NCBI GenBank assembly: GCA_900769645.1
Contig: CAAGHI010000078.1
Span: 1 to 57,743 of the forward strand
DNA: 57,743 bases
Direction: 5' to 3'
Source of the DNA: Candidatus Gastranaerophilales bacterium
GTDB lineage: Bacteria; Cyanobacteriota; Vampirovibrionia; Gastranaerophilales; Gastranaerophilaceae
This document shows, piece by piece, positions 44,273 through 52,792 of the stretch. How positions within the stretch are numbered: position 1 is the first letter of the stretch; each line of letters opens with the position of its first letter. Both the position numbers and the translations under genes were made by a program. The notes under the pieces were generated by a model, which ran no database searches, had not been told where the DNA came from, and saw nothing but the letters and a program-made list of their open reading frames with translations.

Positions 44273-44914
44273 ATGGAAACAATTATAAAAGATATGAATC
44301 CGGTATTACAAATGTTGATATTAATGACAGTATTTTCCCTACTGCCGTTAATATTTTGCTGTATGACAAGTTTTTTGCGATTTGTCATCGTGTTTTCTAT
44401 GCTGAAAACCGCAATGGGTACTCAACAGGTGCCTCCATCAATTGTAATCATCGGACTTGCAATGATTTTGACGTTTTATACAATGGGCGGAACTTTCCAG
44501 AAAATGTACGATATGGGTTCTGTTCCGTACCAAAAAAATCAAAATATCATTGAGGCAATAAATGAGGGTTCAAAACCTTTAAAAGAATTTATGATGAAAC
44601 AAACTAGAGAAAGCGATTTAGCCTTTTTTGTGGAAGCTTCAAAAGGAGCTCCGCCAAAGAGTCCTGATGAAATTACAGTCTGGCAAGTAGCTCCGGCATT
44701 CATCATAAGTGAATTGAAAACATCATTCGAAATCGGATTTATCATTTTCGTACCGTTTATCGTGCTGGATTTAGTTGTGGCAAACATCTTACTGGCACTA
44801 GGTATGTTTATGTTATCTCCAACAATTATTTCCTTGCCGTTCAAACTGCTGATATTTATTGCGGTAGACGGTTGGGCACTGATTGTACAGGGACTCGTGA
44901 CGAGCTACAATTAG
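44273..44914 (+). CDS. fliP: FliP (SctR) export gate protein
   Basis: This 213-residue protein has four hydrophobic segments and the family core TSFLRFVIVFSMLKTAMGTQQVPPSIVIIGLAMILTF, then KTSFEIGFIIFVPFIVLDLVVANILLALGMFMLSP. Five FliP, with FliQ and FliR, form the export pore. It lacks the cleaved signal peptide of E. coli FliP and has the length of SctR, although it is next to a fliO. Confidence 0.94.
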   Translation: METIIKDMNPVLQMLILMTVFSLLPLIFCCMTSFLRFVIVFSMLKTAMGTQQVPPSIVIIGLAMILTFYTMGGTFQKMYDMGSVPYQKNQNIIEAINEGSKPLKEFMMKQTRESDLAFFVEASKGAPPKSPDEITVWQVAPAFIISELKTSFEIGFIIFVPFIVLDLVVANILLALGMFMLSPTIISLPFKLLIFIAVDGWALIVQGLVTSYN

Positions 44915-44924
44915 GACAGCTAGG

Positions 44925-45060
44925 CGGCTAAGCGTAGGGAGGGGTACCCACCCAGCCGACAAACAAATAAAAAACAAAACCAAAACCAAAACAACTTAAC
45001 TGTAACAAACTTAGTGCCTTAGTGCCCTAGTAACTCAGTAACAGAAGATAACCAACCCAA
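44925..45060. repeat. Dispersed repeat inside the export operon
   Basis: The sequence ggctaagcgtagggaggggtacccaccc and aacttagtgccttagtgccctagtaactcagtaac stands between fliP and fliQ. Its second part matches the 36270 region. It widens an otherwise tight operon. Confidence 0.6.
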
Positions 45061-45074
45061 AGAAGAGGATAAAA

Positions 45075-45563
45075 ATGGAAGTTTTAGTGGAATATTTAGC
45101 AAAAGGATTTTTGATAATGCTTGCAATATCTATGCCTTGCGTACTTGTTGCGGCAGGTATCGGTCTTGTTGTCGGTATTTTGCAGGCGGTAACACAGGTT
45201 CAGGAACAGACAATTGCGGCTGCACCAAAGATTTTGGGTGTATTTCTTGTTATTGTTATCGGCGGAATTGGGTTTATTAATATGTTGAAGGGTTTTGTTA
45301 TGGACGGAATGTCTTTGGCTTTCAACCTTGTTTCTAAAAATGATTCTTATGTTTTGCCTGCAGATTATTTCAAATACACTTCTCCATTTGAAAAAGAAAT
45401 GTCTGACAAGTTCAAAAATCAAGGCGACGTTGATTATTTGATGAAACACCCCGGGAAGGTTCCGTATATCGACAATCAGCAAAAGACAAAGTATATTCCT
45501 AGTCCTCAGACTCCAATGCCAAAGCCTGATTTTGTAGAAACTAATAAGATTTTGGGTAGATAG
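45075..45563 (+). CDS. fliQ: FliQ export gate protein with a C-terminal extension
   Basis: The first 87 residues are a complete FliQ: two transmembrane helices (about 10-37 and 48-72) joined by LQAVTQVQEQTIAAAPKI. FliQ usually ends here (about 89 residues). This protein goes on for 75 more polar residues (YFKYTSPFEKEMSDKF.., then a proline-rich PSPQTPMPKPDF). The extension would lie at the end of the second helix and could cover or brace the gate. AGAGGA precedes the start. Confidence 0.92.
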   Translation: MEVLVEYLAKGFLIMLAISMPCVLVAAGIGLVVGILQAVTQVQEQTIAAAPKILGVFLVIVIGGIGFINMLKGFVMDGMSLAFNLVSKNDSYVLPADYFKYTSPFEKEMSDKFKNQGDVDYLMKHPGKVPYIDNQQKTKYIPSPQTPMPKPDFVETNKILGR

Positions 45564-45575
45564 AAAGGAATTTGA

Positions 45576-46355
45576 GTGGAGCAACTTATTGCAGAATTAA
45601 TGAAAATGTTTCCATTGATGAACGCTTATTTAGCCGGCGGAATATTTATTTTCGCAAGGCTTTTGGGCTTTTTTAGACTTGCTCCGGTTTTTAATAGAAA
45701 AGAAATCCCCGGCATGGTAAAACTTTCGCTTTGTCTTTTGATGACAATAATTTTGACTTGTGCTGTAAAACCTGATGTTACGGTAATTCAAGGTTCATTT
45801 GCGTTGTCGATTGTGCTGAATATGGTTGTTGGTGCGATGATTGGGTATATTGCACAACTTATACTCTTGGCTGTCGATGCCGGTGGAGATATGGTGAATA
45901 TGCAGATGGGGCTTTCATCTGCAATGGTATTGGATCCGACGACATCTTCTCAGGTGTCAATTGTTGGAAAATGTTTTCAACTTTTGGGGCTTGTTATATT
46001 TATTCAGCTTGGTGGAATTTATTGGCTAATTACGGCGTTAATCCATAGTATTCATATATTTCCGCTTGGAGCTACGACTGTTCCGTTGCATGAGATTGTA
46101 AATATGGATTATATGGTTAAGCTGTCGTCAAATGTTTTGTTTATGGGGTTGCAGATTGCATCTCCGATATTGCTTGCGACATTGGGGCAAGATATTATTT
46201 TGGGTGTAATTTCAAAGACAGCGCCACAGGTAAACGTGTTCCAGTTGAGCTTTTTGTTTAAGCCGGTATTGGGTGCAGCGATAATGGTGTGGATTTTACC
46301 AATGCTTGTAAACATTGTGTCTGATTACTTTTTGTCATTTTCGCAGATTATATAG
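45576..46355 (+). CDS. fliR: FliR export gate protein
   Basis: This 259-residue protein has six or more hydrophobic segments and the FliR pattern: FARLLGFFRLAPVFNRKEIPGMVKLSLCLLMT, LAVDAGGDMVNMQMGLSSAMVLDP, and a C-terminal FLFKPVLGAAIMVWILPML. It starts with GTG behind AGAAAGGAA, 12 bases after fliQ. flhB and flhA, which would complete the export gate, are not in the window. Confidence 0.93.
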   Translation: MEQLIAELMKMFPLMNAYLAGGIFIFARLLGFFRLAPVFNRKEIPGMVKLSLCLLMTIILTCAVKPDVTVIQGSFALSIVLNMVVGAMIGYIAQLILLAVDAGGDMVNMQMGLSSAMVLDPTTSSQVSIVGKCFQLLGLVIFIQLGGIYWLITALIHSIHIFPLGATTVPLHEIVNMDYMVKLSSNVLFMGLQIASPILLATLGQDIILGVISKTAPQVNVFQLSFLFKPVLGAAIMVWILPMLVNIVSDYFLSFSQII

Positions 46356-46364
46356 CTTAAGGCT

Positions 46365-46740
46365 TCTCTCCCTCAATTATGGAGAGTTAGAGTGGGTAAA
46401 CAGTCTTATTCAGAATCTTAAATTGTCTGGATTGCCACGGCTACACTAGACGTTCCGCCTCGCGTCTTGAAATTACTTCTCGCTCGTAACTGCCATTCAT
46501 ATTGCTGTCGCAGATATGAATTTCGTTACTCGCTCCCCGAGTTTACACTCGTACGTAATTTCGCAATGACGAGAATAGCTGCTATACACGTCATTGCGAG
46601 CGATTAGCGAAGCAATCCAGTCTATTTCCCATAAAAAGTTCCCGCTGTCTGCGTAGGACACTATAATTAAATAATAGATTTTGAATAGCAAGAAAAACTA
46701 TTTTTCATTAATAGTTTAAAATATTTTTCATGTTAAGACA
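46365..46740. repeat. Dispersed repeats between fliR and the 594-aa protein gene
   Basis: It includes a family B unit (46590-46620), the aaaaagttcccgctgtctgcg element (46633-46655; reversed near 55128-55165) and the agattttgaatagcaagaa end of family A. No gene is seen. Confidence 0.7.
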
Positions 46741-46827
46741 TGTTACAAACTTCCCAAATATTTTAAAGTTTTAGCCTAAAAAAGCCGTAATACTACATGA
46801 ACGTTACTAAGAAAGGAAAGTAAATCA

Positions 46828-48612
46828 ATGGGATTAGCAGCAGGACAAGCTAGATTATTGACAATCACAGGTCGTAAATCCGACTGTGAATATCAGTCAA
46901 TGAAGCTTTCTCACCAAAAAATTGCTTTGGCGAGAGAACTTGCTGACCTTTCTAACGAGTACCAAAACTCTTTAGATCAAACTAAATTGATTTATGATTA
47001 CTATGGCACAGGCGATACATCAACACAGTTGTCTTATGGTATTTTGATGAATCCTTCTGCTTTGAACGATTATATGCCAACTATTGTGTCTGATGCTTTA
47101 GGTAGAGTTACTCTTAATAGTAAATATGCTGAAGTTGCACGTGCAGCTGGTATTCCTCAAGAAGGCTTGGGGACTTTACCGTCTGAAAATGTTAGAAAGA
47201 AATTTATTCAAGGTTTGGCTGATCAAGGCATTATTACAGATGACTTGAGTAGTAGAATTCAAGGGGTTCCATACAACCAAAATGCTGGTTTTGGTGGCGA
47301 CGTGACAGTTGCAACTTCAACCGCATCTGGTAACTTTAACAAATTCGTTGACGCAATAACCTCTTCTACAAATGCATTTGATTGCTCAGGTACAAGAGGT
47401 AAATATAAACAATCTCGTACAAACGCTAAAGATAAGGGTGATGAATCTTGGATTAACATTATAAAAGGTTCTGCTGATTGCAGTTATAATACTTTGGCAA
47501 ATAGCGATGTAACGCAAATGTCATTGGCTGACTTATTATCATCAGAGGCAGATAAGCAATACTATATAGGATATAGAGGTATCAGAGGTGAACAAACACC
47601 GGTATATGGTATTGCGTTGATGCAACAATTCTTGACAGATACAAACGGCTTTATTGATTGGTTGTCTAATGAGTTTTCATCTCTATTGGATTTAGGTGAT
47701 AATTATTCTAAATTAGCCCTTGATTATGCTAAAAGACAAACACAACAACTTATTAAACCTACAGATAAAAATGGTTATAATGATTTGTACAATCATTGGT
47801 TATCAAGTAATGATGGCAAAGATACTGATGAAAACACTGAACATAAGAGAGATAATGTTAAAAATTACGTAGATCCGGTAAGTAACGAAATTTACGGTAA
47901 ATGTAGTAAAGATGAAGAATATCAACCTGATGTTGTTTCAAAATCTAAAGACTATATTGGTTTTACTTCTGTAAACTCTGGTAAAGGTGGCGGTGATGAT
48001 GGTAACGACCATACAACCGGTGGTATCAACTTGAACAACATTGCAAAAGCATTCTTAACTTATTTCGCTGATTATATGAACGGACTTTCAAAGACAGATG
48101 GAACAGGTGCTCAAGTTTTTGAAGTAAAAAAAGGTGCTGTTAGTGAAAACCAACTATGTGATACAGACAAAATATTCCAATACACTTGGAAAACAGGAAC
48201 TAGCATATCATCTGACGATTTAGCTCAAGCAACATTCTATGATGCATTGTTTAACCAAATTTGTGCACACGGTTGGACTGAAAACGGTCAAATTGATGAC
48301 AAAGATTATCTTCAACAAATGCTTCAAAACGGTATGTTGTATTTGTCAAAAACAAAAGAAGACGGTTATTATTACCAAGAAAACTATGCGACAGATTCTT
48401 ATATCAAAGAAATCTCTGATGATACAAAAGTTGCACAGGCAGAAGCTAAATATACAACTGAAAAAGCTAAACTTAACGCAAAAGAAGAAACATTGGATTT
48501 GAAGATGAAAAATCTTGATACTGAGATTTCTTCATTAACAACAGAATACGATACCGTCAAGAACACTATCTCCAAAAACATAGAAAAATCCTTTAAGCGG
48601 TATAATGCGTAG
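46828..48612 (+). CDS. Putative axial-type export substrate (594 aa)
   Basis: It has no signal peptide and no membrane helix. The N-terminal 65 residues (start MGLAAGQARLLTITGRKSD) and the last 60 (KMKNLDTEISSLTTEYDTVKNTI) are predicted coiled coil; the middle is long, glycine/aspartate/serine-rich and variable in character. Coiled ends with a variable middle are the plan of flagellin, hook and other rod proteins exported by FliPQR-type gates, and the gate genes lie just upstream. The 108-residue protein at 54619 shares both end motifs. No flagellin signature is present, so the identity is open. AAAGGAAAG precedes the start. Confidence 0.6.
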   Translation: MGLAAGQARLLTITGRKSDCEYQSMKLSHQKIALARELADLSNEYQNSLDQTKLIYDYYGTGDTSTQLSYGILMNPSALNDYMPTIVSDALGRVTLNSKYAEVARAAGIPQEGLGTLPSENVRKKFIQGLADQGIITDDLSSRIQGVPYNQNAGFGGDVTVATSTASGNFNKFVDAITSSTNAFDCSGTRGKYKQSRTNAKDKGDESWINIIKGSADCSYNTLANSDVTQMSLADLLSSEADKQYYIGYRGIRGEQTPVYGIALMQQFLTDTNGFIDWLSNEFSSLLDLGDNYSKLALDYAKRQTQQLIKPTDKNGYNDLYNHWLSSNDGKDTDENTEHKRDNVKNYVDPVSNEIYGKCSKDEEYQPDVVSKSKDYIGFTSVNSGKGGGDDGNDHTTGGINLNNIAKAFLTYFADYMNGLSKTDGTGAQVFEVKKGAVSENQLCDTDKIFQYTWKTGTSISSDDLAQATFYDALFNQICAHGWTENGQIDDKDYLQQMLQNGMLYLSKTKEDGYYYQENYATDSYIKEISDDTKVAQAEAKYTTEKAKLNAKEETLDLKMKNLDTEISSLTTEYDTVKNTISKNIEKSFKRYNA

Positions 48613-48649
48613 AGAAAGAGTTTAGTTAAAAATAACTAACTCAAAACAG

Positions 48650-48712
48650 TTAGTCGGGACTACGATCCGGAGAATGTTTTATTTTGTATTAGATTTTGAA
48701 TAGCTAGAATAA
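48650..48712 (+). repeat. Degenerate family A repeat
   Basis: It has gtcgggactacgatccggag and agattttgaatagctagaat, with the hairpin damaged on one side. Confidence 0.6.
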
Positions 48713-48715
48713 CTC

Positions 48716-49273
48716 TCAAATCATACTCAGCAAGGTTTTTGAGCTTATTCCGATTATGTTTTCCAAGTCGCCGGTGAATGATTTTATATAACCTTCAGGC
48801 ATTTCTTGAATTCCATAAGAGCCGGCTTTGTCAAACGGTTTGAAGTTATCAATATAGAATTTTATTTGCTCATCTGTAAGTTTTTCAAACGTAACTTCGC
48901 TTGTTGTCGATTTGATTTTGCTATCGCCTGTTGCAGAATTTATTACGGCAATTGCTGTCACGACGTGATGAGTTTTGCCTGATAAATCTTTAAGCATCTC
49001 AAACGCTCCGTCATATCCGTTCGGTTTACCGAGAATTTTTCCATCAAGCACAACAATTGTATCAGCTCCGATTATCAAAGCCGGTTCTTGTACCAACGGG
49101 ACAACCGCTTTTGCCTTGTTATACGCCAAATTCTCTATAAAATCATAAGAAAAATCCGTCCTCGAGTGGTCTTCCACATACGGTGACGGAATGATTTCAA
49201 ATTCAATATTATGTTTTTTCAGTATATCCGCTCTTCTTGGTGAAGAAGAAGCTAGGATTATTTTTCCCACCAT
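48716..49273 (-). CDS. maf: Maf-family nucleoside triphosphate pyrophosphatase
   Basis: This 185-residue enzyme removes non-canonical or excess nucleotides (dTTP/UTP type or related) by pyrophosphate release. The signatures are IILASSSPRRADIL at the start, IGADTIVVLDGKILGKP, and DKAGSYGIQ near the end. I chose the ATG at 49273: the family motif begins at once, AAAGCGAG lies upstream, and TATAAT (49298-49303) lies 24 bases before it. Confidence 0.93.
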   Translation of the reverse strand: MVGKIILASSSPRRADILKKHNIEFEIIPSPYVEDHSRTDFSYDFIENLAYNKAKAVVPLVQEPALIIGADTIVVLDGKILGKPNGYDGAFEMLKDLSGKTHHVVTAIAVINSATGDSKIKSTTSEVTFEKLTDEQIKFYIDNFKPFDKAGSYGIQEMPEGYIKSFTGDLENIIGISSKTLLSMI

Positions 49274-49331
49274 TTTGTACTCGCTTTCTATGCCTGTATT
49301 ATACAGTAAAAAACGAGCACAGAAAACTTTT

Positions 49332-49568
49332 TTAGTATTGGGAAGTTTTGTTGTAACGAGCGGTTCTTGCATTGATTGCGTAACAAGCGATATTTAATCG
49401 TTGTTTAAGTCCCATCATGTTTCTGTACATGCTGGCGTAATCATTCATTGCGCTCATCATTTTTTGTGGATCAACCATAGATTCCATACTTTCATGGTTG
49501 TCAACTTTTTCATCAGCATATTTCTTGACCAAAAGCTGGTCGATATAATCCTCAGCACCGATTGCCAT
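49332..49568 (-). CDS. Small uncharacterised protein (78 aa)
   Basis: GGGAGGACACCT before the ATG shows that it is translated. The protein is helical and methionine-rich (KMMSAMNDYASMYRNMMGLKQRLNIA), with no signal peptide or membrane segment. Size and helicity would suit a small export-related or needle-like protein, but no family motif supports this; it is simply near the export genes. Its end lies 58 bases before maf. Confidence 0.6.
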   Translation of the reverse strand: MAIGAEDYIDQLLVKKYADEKVDNHESMESMVDPQKMMSAMNDYASMYRNMMGLKQRLNIACYAINARTARYNKTSQY

Positions 49569-49761
49569 AGGTGTCCTCCCTAGATTAAATTGTGTTCCTA
49601 TTGATTGTAAAGAGTAAGTTGAGTGTGTTAAACTGTTCCTTAATATTTCTTATGTATATACTAAGTATTTCTTTCCCAAAAAATTGCCTAATTTAATGCA
49701 TAATGTTAAGATTTGTTTACATCTTTTTTGAAAATGGGGTTATAAGTATTGGTATTACAAT

Positions 49762-49800
49762 AAAAAACGAGTTCTCAAATTTAGAGAACTCGTTTTTTAT
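49762..49800. terminator. Bidirectional terminator
   Basis: AAAAAACGAGTTCTC-N7-GAGAACTCGTTTTTT, a 15-base perfect stem. It ends the minus-strand gene at 49817 and could end plus-strand transcripts too. Confidence 0.9.
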
Positions 49801-49816
49801 ATATTTTGAAAAGCTT

Positions 49817-50041
49817 CTATTTAGCTTTTGCCGGTTTTTCTTCTTTCTTTTCAAATTTGTCGTTAGGATCAGCTTTTGGTGCTTCTTCAGCCTTTGGAGC
49901 TGATGGAACGAAAGTATCTTGAGCAGGTTCTGCAGCTTTTGGTGCAGGTGCTTCTGCTTTTACTTCCGGTTTAGGAGCTGCTACGTTTGATACTGCTCCT
50001 GGGGTTTCTGCTTTTCCTAAAAAGTTAATTGCACTAATCAT
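49817..50041 (-). CDS. Small proline/alanine/lysine-rich protein
   Basis: This 74-residue protein opens with MISAINFLGKAETPG; the rest is low-complexity P, A, K and E (KPEVKAEAPAPKAAEP, later KKEEKPAKAK). It should be unfolded and soluble. TTGGAGG precedes the ATG and a strong terminator follows, so it is a real, separately transcribed gene. The function is unknown. Confidence 0.65.
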   Translation of the reverse strand: MISAINFLGKAETPGAVSNVAAPKPEVKAEAPAPKAAEPAQDTFVPSAPKAEEAPKADPNDKFEKKEEKPAKAK

Positions 50042-50174
50042 ATAATTTTTTCCTCCAATTTTCTATGTTTTTTCTAAAACATGTAAAAAATAAAAATTGC
50101 TAAATTTTTTTAGAAATATTACAAATGTTAAGATGAATATAAAGAGCGGATTTTTCAACCCGCTCTCAATTCAT

Positions 50175-51359
50175 TTATACTAATCCGATTGATTTGTGTT
50201 TTTCGAAGATGCTTTCTGCCATTTCGTCGAGCTTTTTGTAATCTTCGTCTTTAAGTTTGCCTTTGATTTGCAATGGCTCAATTAGGTCTAATTTCAACGG
50301 AGCCAAAATCTGGGCGATTAAGTCAAAGAGTTTTCCGCCCCAGCCGTAAGAGCCTAAAAGTGACGCGAATTTAGCTTTTGGTCTTAAAACAGCTGCAAGG
50401 TATGCAACGTTTACTGCCATAGGGTGTGGTCCTGCAAGTACCATTGATGTACCCATAACGATTGTTGCAGCGTCAACCAAAGCCATTGCCAAGTCGCCCA
50501 AATCGTCGTCGACAATATTGAATTTGAATGTCTGAATTCCTTTTGCTTCAAGCTTGTCACTCAAGTAGTCAACCATTTCCTTTGTGCTTTCGTACATAGA
50601 AACGTAAGGCAATGCAACGAGATTTTTTGGAGCATCAGCAGTCCAGTCTGTGTATAAGTCCAAAATGTAGTCAGGTCTTTTGTGAACAGGACCGTGGCTT
50701 GGCAAAATCATATCCACATTCATATCTTTAATCATTTTAGTGTATTTTTTGCACATCATTCTGAATGGCATCATAATTTCTGCATAATAACGTTTTGCGC
50801 TCTTTTCAAGTTCTTCGCTTTCAGGTGCAAAAACATCTGAGAATGTATAGTGTGCGCCTAAAAAGTCGCAAGTGAAAATTACGTTGTCCTCTTTTGCGTA
50901 AGTGAACATTGTATCAGGCCAATGAACCCCAGGAGCAAAGATGAATTTCAAGGTTTTGTCACCAAGAGAAACTTCTTCGCCGTCAGCGATTACTCTGATT
51001 TTTTCTTCTGGTACAAATAACATGTTTTTAATGTTTTCGGCAACTTTTGGGTTTGTCAAAACAATAGCGTTCGGATATTTTTCCAAAAGAGCAGGGATTG
51101 AACCAGAGTGGTCTTGTTCCCCGTGGTTTGCAATGATGTAATCCACTTTGCCTATTTGGTTTTCAGAAAGTCTTTTTAAATATTCTTTTGTTTTTGGTGG
51201 GTACATTGTGTCGATAATCGCTGTTTTTTCAGAACCTTTTACAAGGTATGAATTGTAGCTTGTACCGTGTTCAAGAGGAATAAGTTCATCGAATATTCTT
51301 CTGTCGCAATCGTTTAATCCGCAATAAAAAATGTTATTTTTGATTTCTTGAAATTTCAT
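50175..51359 (-). CDS. Flavodiiron protein (FprA/FDP), O2 or NO reductase
   Basis: This 394-residue protein has a metallo-beta-lactamase-like domain with all diiron ligands in place (H79, E81, D83, H146, D165, H226) and a C-terminal flavodoxin domain (from about 250, VALPYVSMYESTKEMVDYL). H84 is also present, as in the usual HGEQDHSGS. It reduces oxygen to water, or NO to N2O, protecting an anaerobe. Electrons normally come from rubredoxin, and the rubredoxin gene is 15 bases upstream in the same transcript. Confidence 0.95.
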   Translation of the reverse strand: MKFQEIKNNIFYCGLNDCDRRIFDELIPLEHGTSYNSYLVKGSEKTAIIDTMYPPKTKEYLKRLSENQIGKVDYIIANHGEQDHSGSIPALLEKYPNAIVLTNPKVAENIKNMLFVPEEKIRVIADGEEVSLGDKTLKFIFAPGVHWPDTMFTYAKEDNVIFTCDFLGAHYTFSDVFAPESEELEKSAKRYYAEIMMPFRMMCKKYTKMIKDMNVDMILPSHGPVHKRPDYILDLYTDWTADAPKNLVALPYVSMYESTKEMVDYLSDKLEAKGIQTFKFNIVDDDLGDLAMALVDAATIVMGTSMVLAGPHPMAVNVAYLAAVLRPKAKFASLLGSYGWGGKLFDLIAQILAPLKLDLIEPLQIKGKLKDEDYKKLDEMAESIFEKHKSIGLV

Positions 51360-51374
51360 GATTTTCTCCTATTA

Positions 51375-51512
51375 CTAATCTTTGTCAAACATATCTTTTC
51401 CAACACCGCAAAGTGGGCAGATATAATCGTCCGGTAAATCTTCAAATTTTACTCCGTCATGTTCTTCTGGGTCGTATACATAACCGCATACTGTGCAAAT
51501 ATATTTTTCCAT
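51375..51512 (-). CDS. Rubredoxin
   Basis: This protein is only 45 residues. It starts MEKYICTVCGYVYDPEEHDG and has the second iron site DYICPLCGVGKD. The two CxxCG knuckles hold one iron atom, and the length is slightly below the usual 52. AAAGGAC lies upstream of the ATG. Directly ahead of the flavodiiron protein gene, it is the likely electron donor. Confidence 0.95.
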   Translation of the reverse strand: MEKYICTVCGYVYDPEEHDGVKFEDLPDDYICPLCGVGKDMFDKD

Positions 51513-51652
51513 TTTCTTGTCCTTTCTTTTTTTTAGGTGAATAGGTGAATAAGTAAATAGGAGAATAAGTTCGTTTCCGTTAAGTTGGTATTTGTTTAAT
51601 TTTGAAAATTTATGAACTTTCCTATTGCTTAGCCGCCTAGCTACTTAGCTGC

Positions 51653-52030
51653 TTAGCTTCTTTTGCACTCATTGCAAAGTCCGTGCAGTGCAATGTCGTA
51701 TCCTTTTACTTCAAAACCTGTTTCATTTTTTGTTCTCTGAACTACATCTGGTGCAATATCAACTGACACATCGAAAACTCTTTTGCAATTGTCGCAAATA
51801 AAATGAAAATGCTCGTGAGTGTTGTGGTCAAAATGCGAAGGAGCTTCAAGCCCGTCGATTTTCTTGATAATTCCATTTTCAGCAAGTTGATTAAGGTTTC
51901 TGTACAAAGTTGCCATACTGATATTTGGCTCTTTTTCGTGCAAAACCCCATATAAATACTCTGCTGTAGGGTGAACCACATTTTCTTTCAATGTATTCAG
52001 GATAATTTCACGTTGTCTTGAATAATTCAT
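51653..52030 (-). CDS. Fur-family regulator (PerR/Fur-like)
   Basis: This 125-residue protein has a winged helix with the family recognition region (MATLYRNLNQLAENGIIKKI), a metal-binding hinge (HFDHNTHEHFHFIC), and structural zinc cysteines 79/82 and 119/122. The short length and the flavodiiron-rubredoxin genes downstream fit a peroxide regulator (PerR), but Fur cannot be excluded. A Fur-like box lies 16 bases upstream, so it probably represses itself and perhaps the oxygen-defence genes. Confidence 0.9.
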   Translation of the reverse strand: MNYSRQREIILNTLKENVVHPTAEYLYGVLHEKEPNISMATLYRNLNQLAENGIIKKIDGLEAPSHFDHNTHEHFHFICDNCKRVFDVSVDIAPDVVQRTKNETGFEVKGYDIALHGLCNECKRS

Positions 52031-52046
52031 AGTTTCTCCATAAAAG

Positions 52047-52061
52047 TGATAACAATTATCA
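52047..52061. promoter_or_regulatory. Fur/PerR-type operator
   Basis: TGATAACAATTATCA is a 7-1-7 inverted repeat with one mismatch to the classic TGATAATNATTATCA. A TTGACA (minus strand, 52084-52089) lies 23 bases upstream, so the box sits at or just after the -10 region of the regulator gene. Confidence 0.75.
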
Positions 52062-52214
52062 TTTTTGTATAAAGATAATAATTTGTCAAGAAAAATATCG
52101 CTATTATCAAACCTTTTCTTTACATTCTGAAAAAAACTCTCGACATTAAGTTTTGTTTATTATATGGTTGTACACGAGATACTATCGATTTATAAATAGA
52201 AAAGGAGATATAAA

Positions 52215-52712
52215 ATGCAGGTTATATTGAAAAAAGATGTTCAAAACCTAGGCGAAGCAGGCGATATCGTTACTGTTAAAGACGGTTATGCAAGAAACTT
52301 TTTGCTTCCACAATCAGTTGCTGAAGTTGCTACAAAAGGTGCTTTGGAAAACAGAGAAAAGAATTTAGCTAGAATTAAAGCTAAACAAGAAAAATTACAC
52401 GCAGAAGCTTTAGAAACAGCTAAGAAAATTGAAGAATTTGCTAAACTTGAACTTTCTGCTAAAGCTGGTGAATCTGGCAAATTGTTCGGTACAATCACTA
52501 CTAAGAAATTGGCTGAAGAATTGTTGGCTAAATCTGGTATTGAAATTGACAGAAAGAACGTTTCTTTGAACGCTCCTATCAACAAAGTTGGTGAATACAC
52601 AATGCTTATCAAATTGACTTCTAAAGTTAAATGCGAATTGGCAGTTGTTGTTACAGCATCAGAAGTTTTGAAAGAAGCTGTTGAAGAAGTAGCAGAAGAA
52701 GCTGAAGAATAG
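52215..52712 (+). CDS. rplI: 50S ribosomal protein L9
   Basis: This 165-residue protein has the N-terminal domain typical of L9 (MQVILKKDVQNLGEAGDIVTVKDGYARNFLLPQ), a long connecting helix and the C-terminal domain (GKLFGTITTKKLAEEL). The end is acidic (about 12 extra residues, glutamate-rich). AAAGGAGA precedes the start. It has its own terminator. Confidence 0.96.
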   Translation: MQVILKKDVQNLGEAGDIVTVKDGYARNFLLPQSVAEVATKGALENREKNLARIKAKQEKLHAEALETAKKIEEFAKLELSAKAGESGKLFGTITTKKLAEELLAKSGIEIDRKNVSLNAPINKVGEYTMLIKLTSKVKCELAVVVTASEVLKEAVEEVAEEAEE

Positions 52713-52727
52713 GTGATATGAATTCAT

Positions 52728-52779
52728 AAAAGAGGAGACATAATTTTCATTTATCTTGAAAATATGTCTTCTTTTTTTA
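52728..52779 (+). terminator. Terminator of rplI
   Basis: AAAAGAGGAGACATAATTTTC pairs with GAAAATATGTCTTCTTTT, followed by T7. The stem has one mismatch. Confidence 0.85.
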
Positions 52780-52792
52780 TAAAGAGAGGTTT

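Noticed and set aside
45096..45584. Minus-strand 162-codon frame antisense to fliQ
   Set aside because: It mirrors fliQ, which has clear family motifs and a ribosome site.
46497..46691. Minus-strand 64-codon frame between fliR and the 594-aa gene
   Set aside because: It consists of repeat sequence only.
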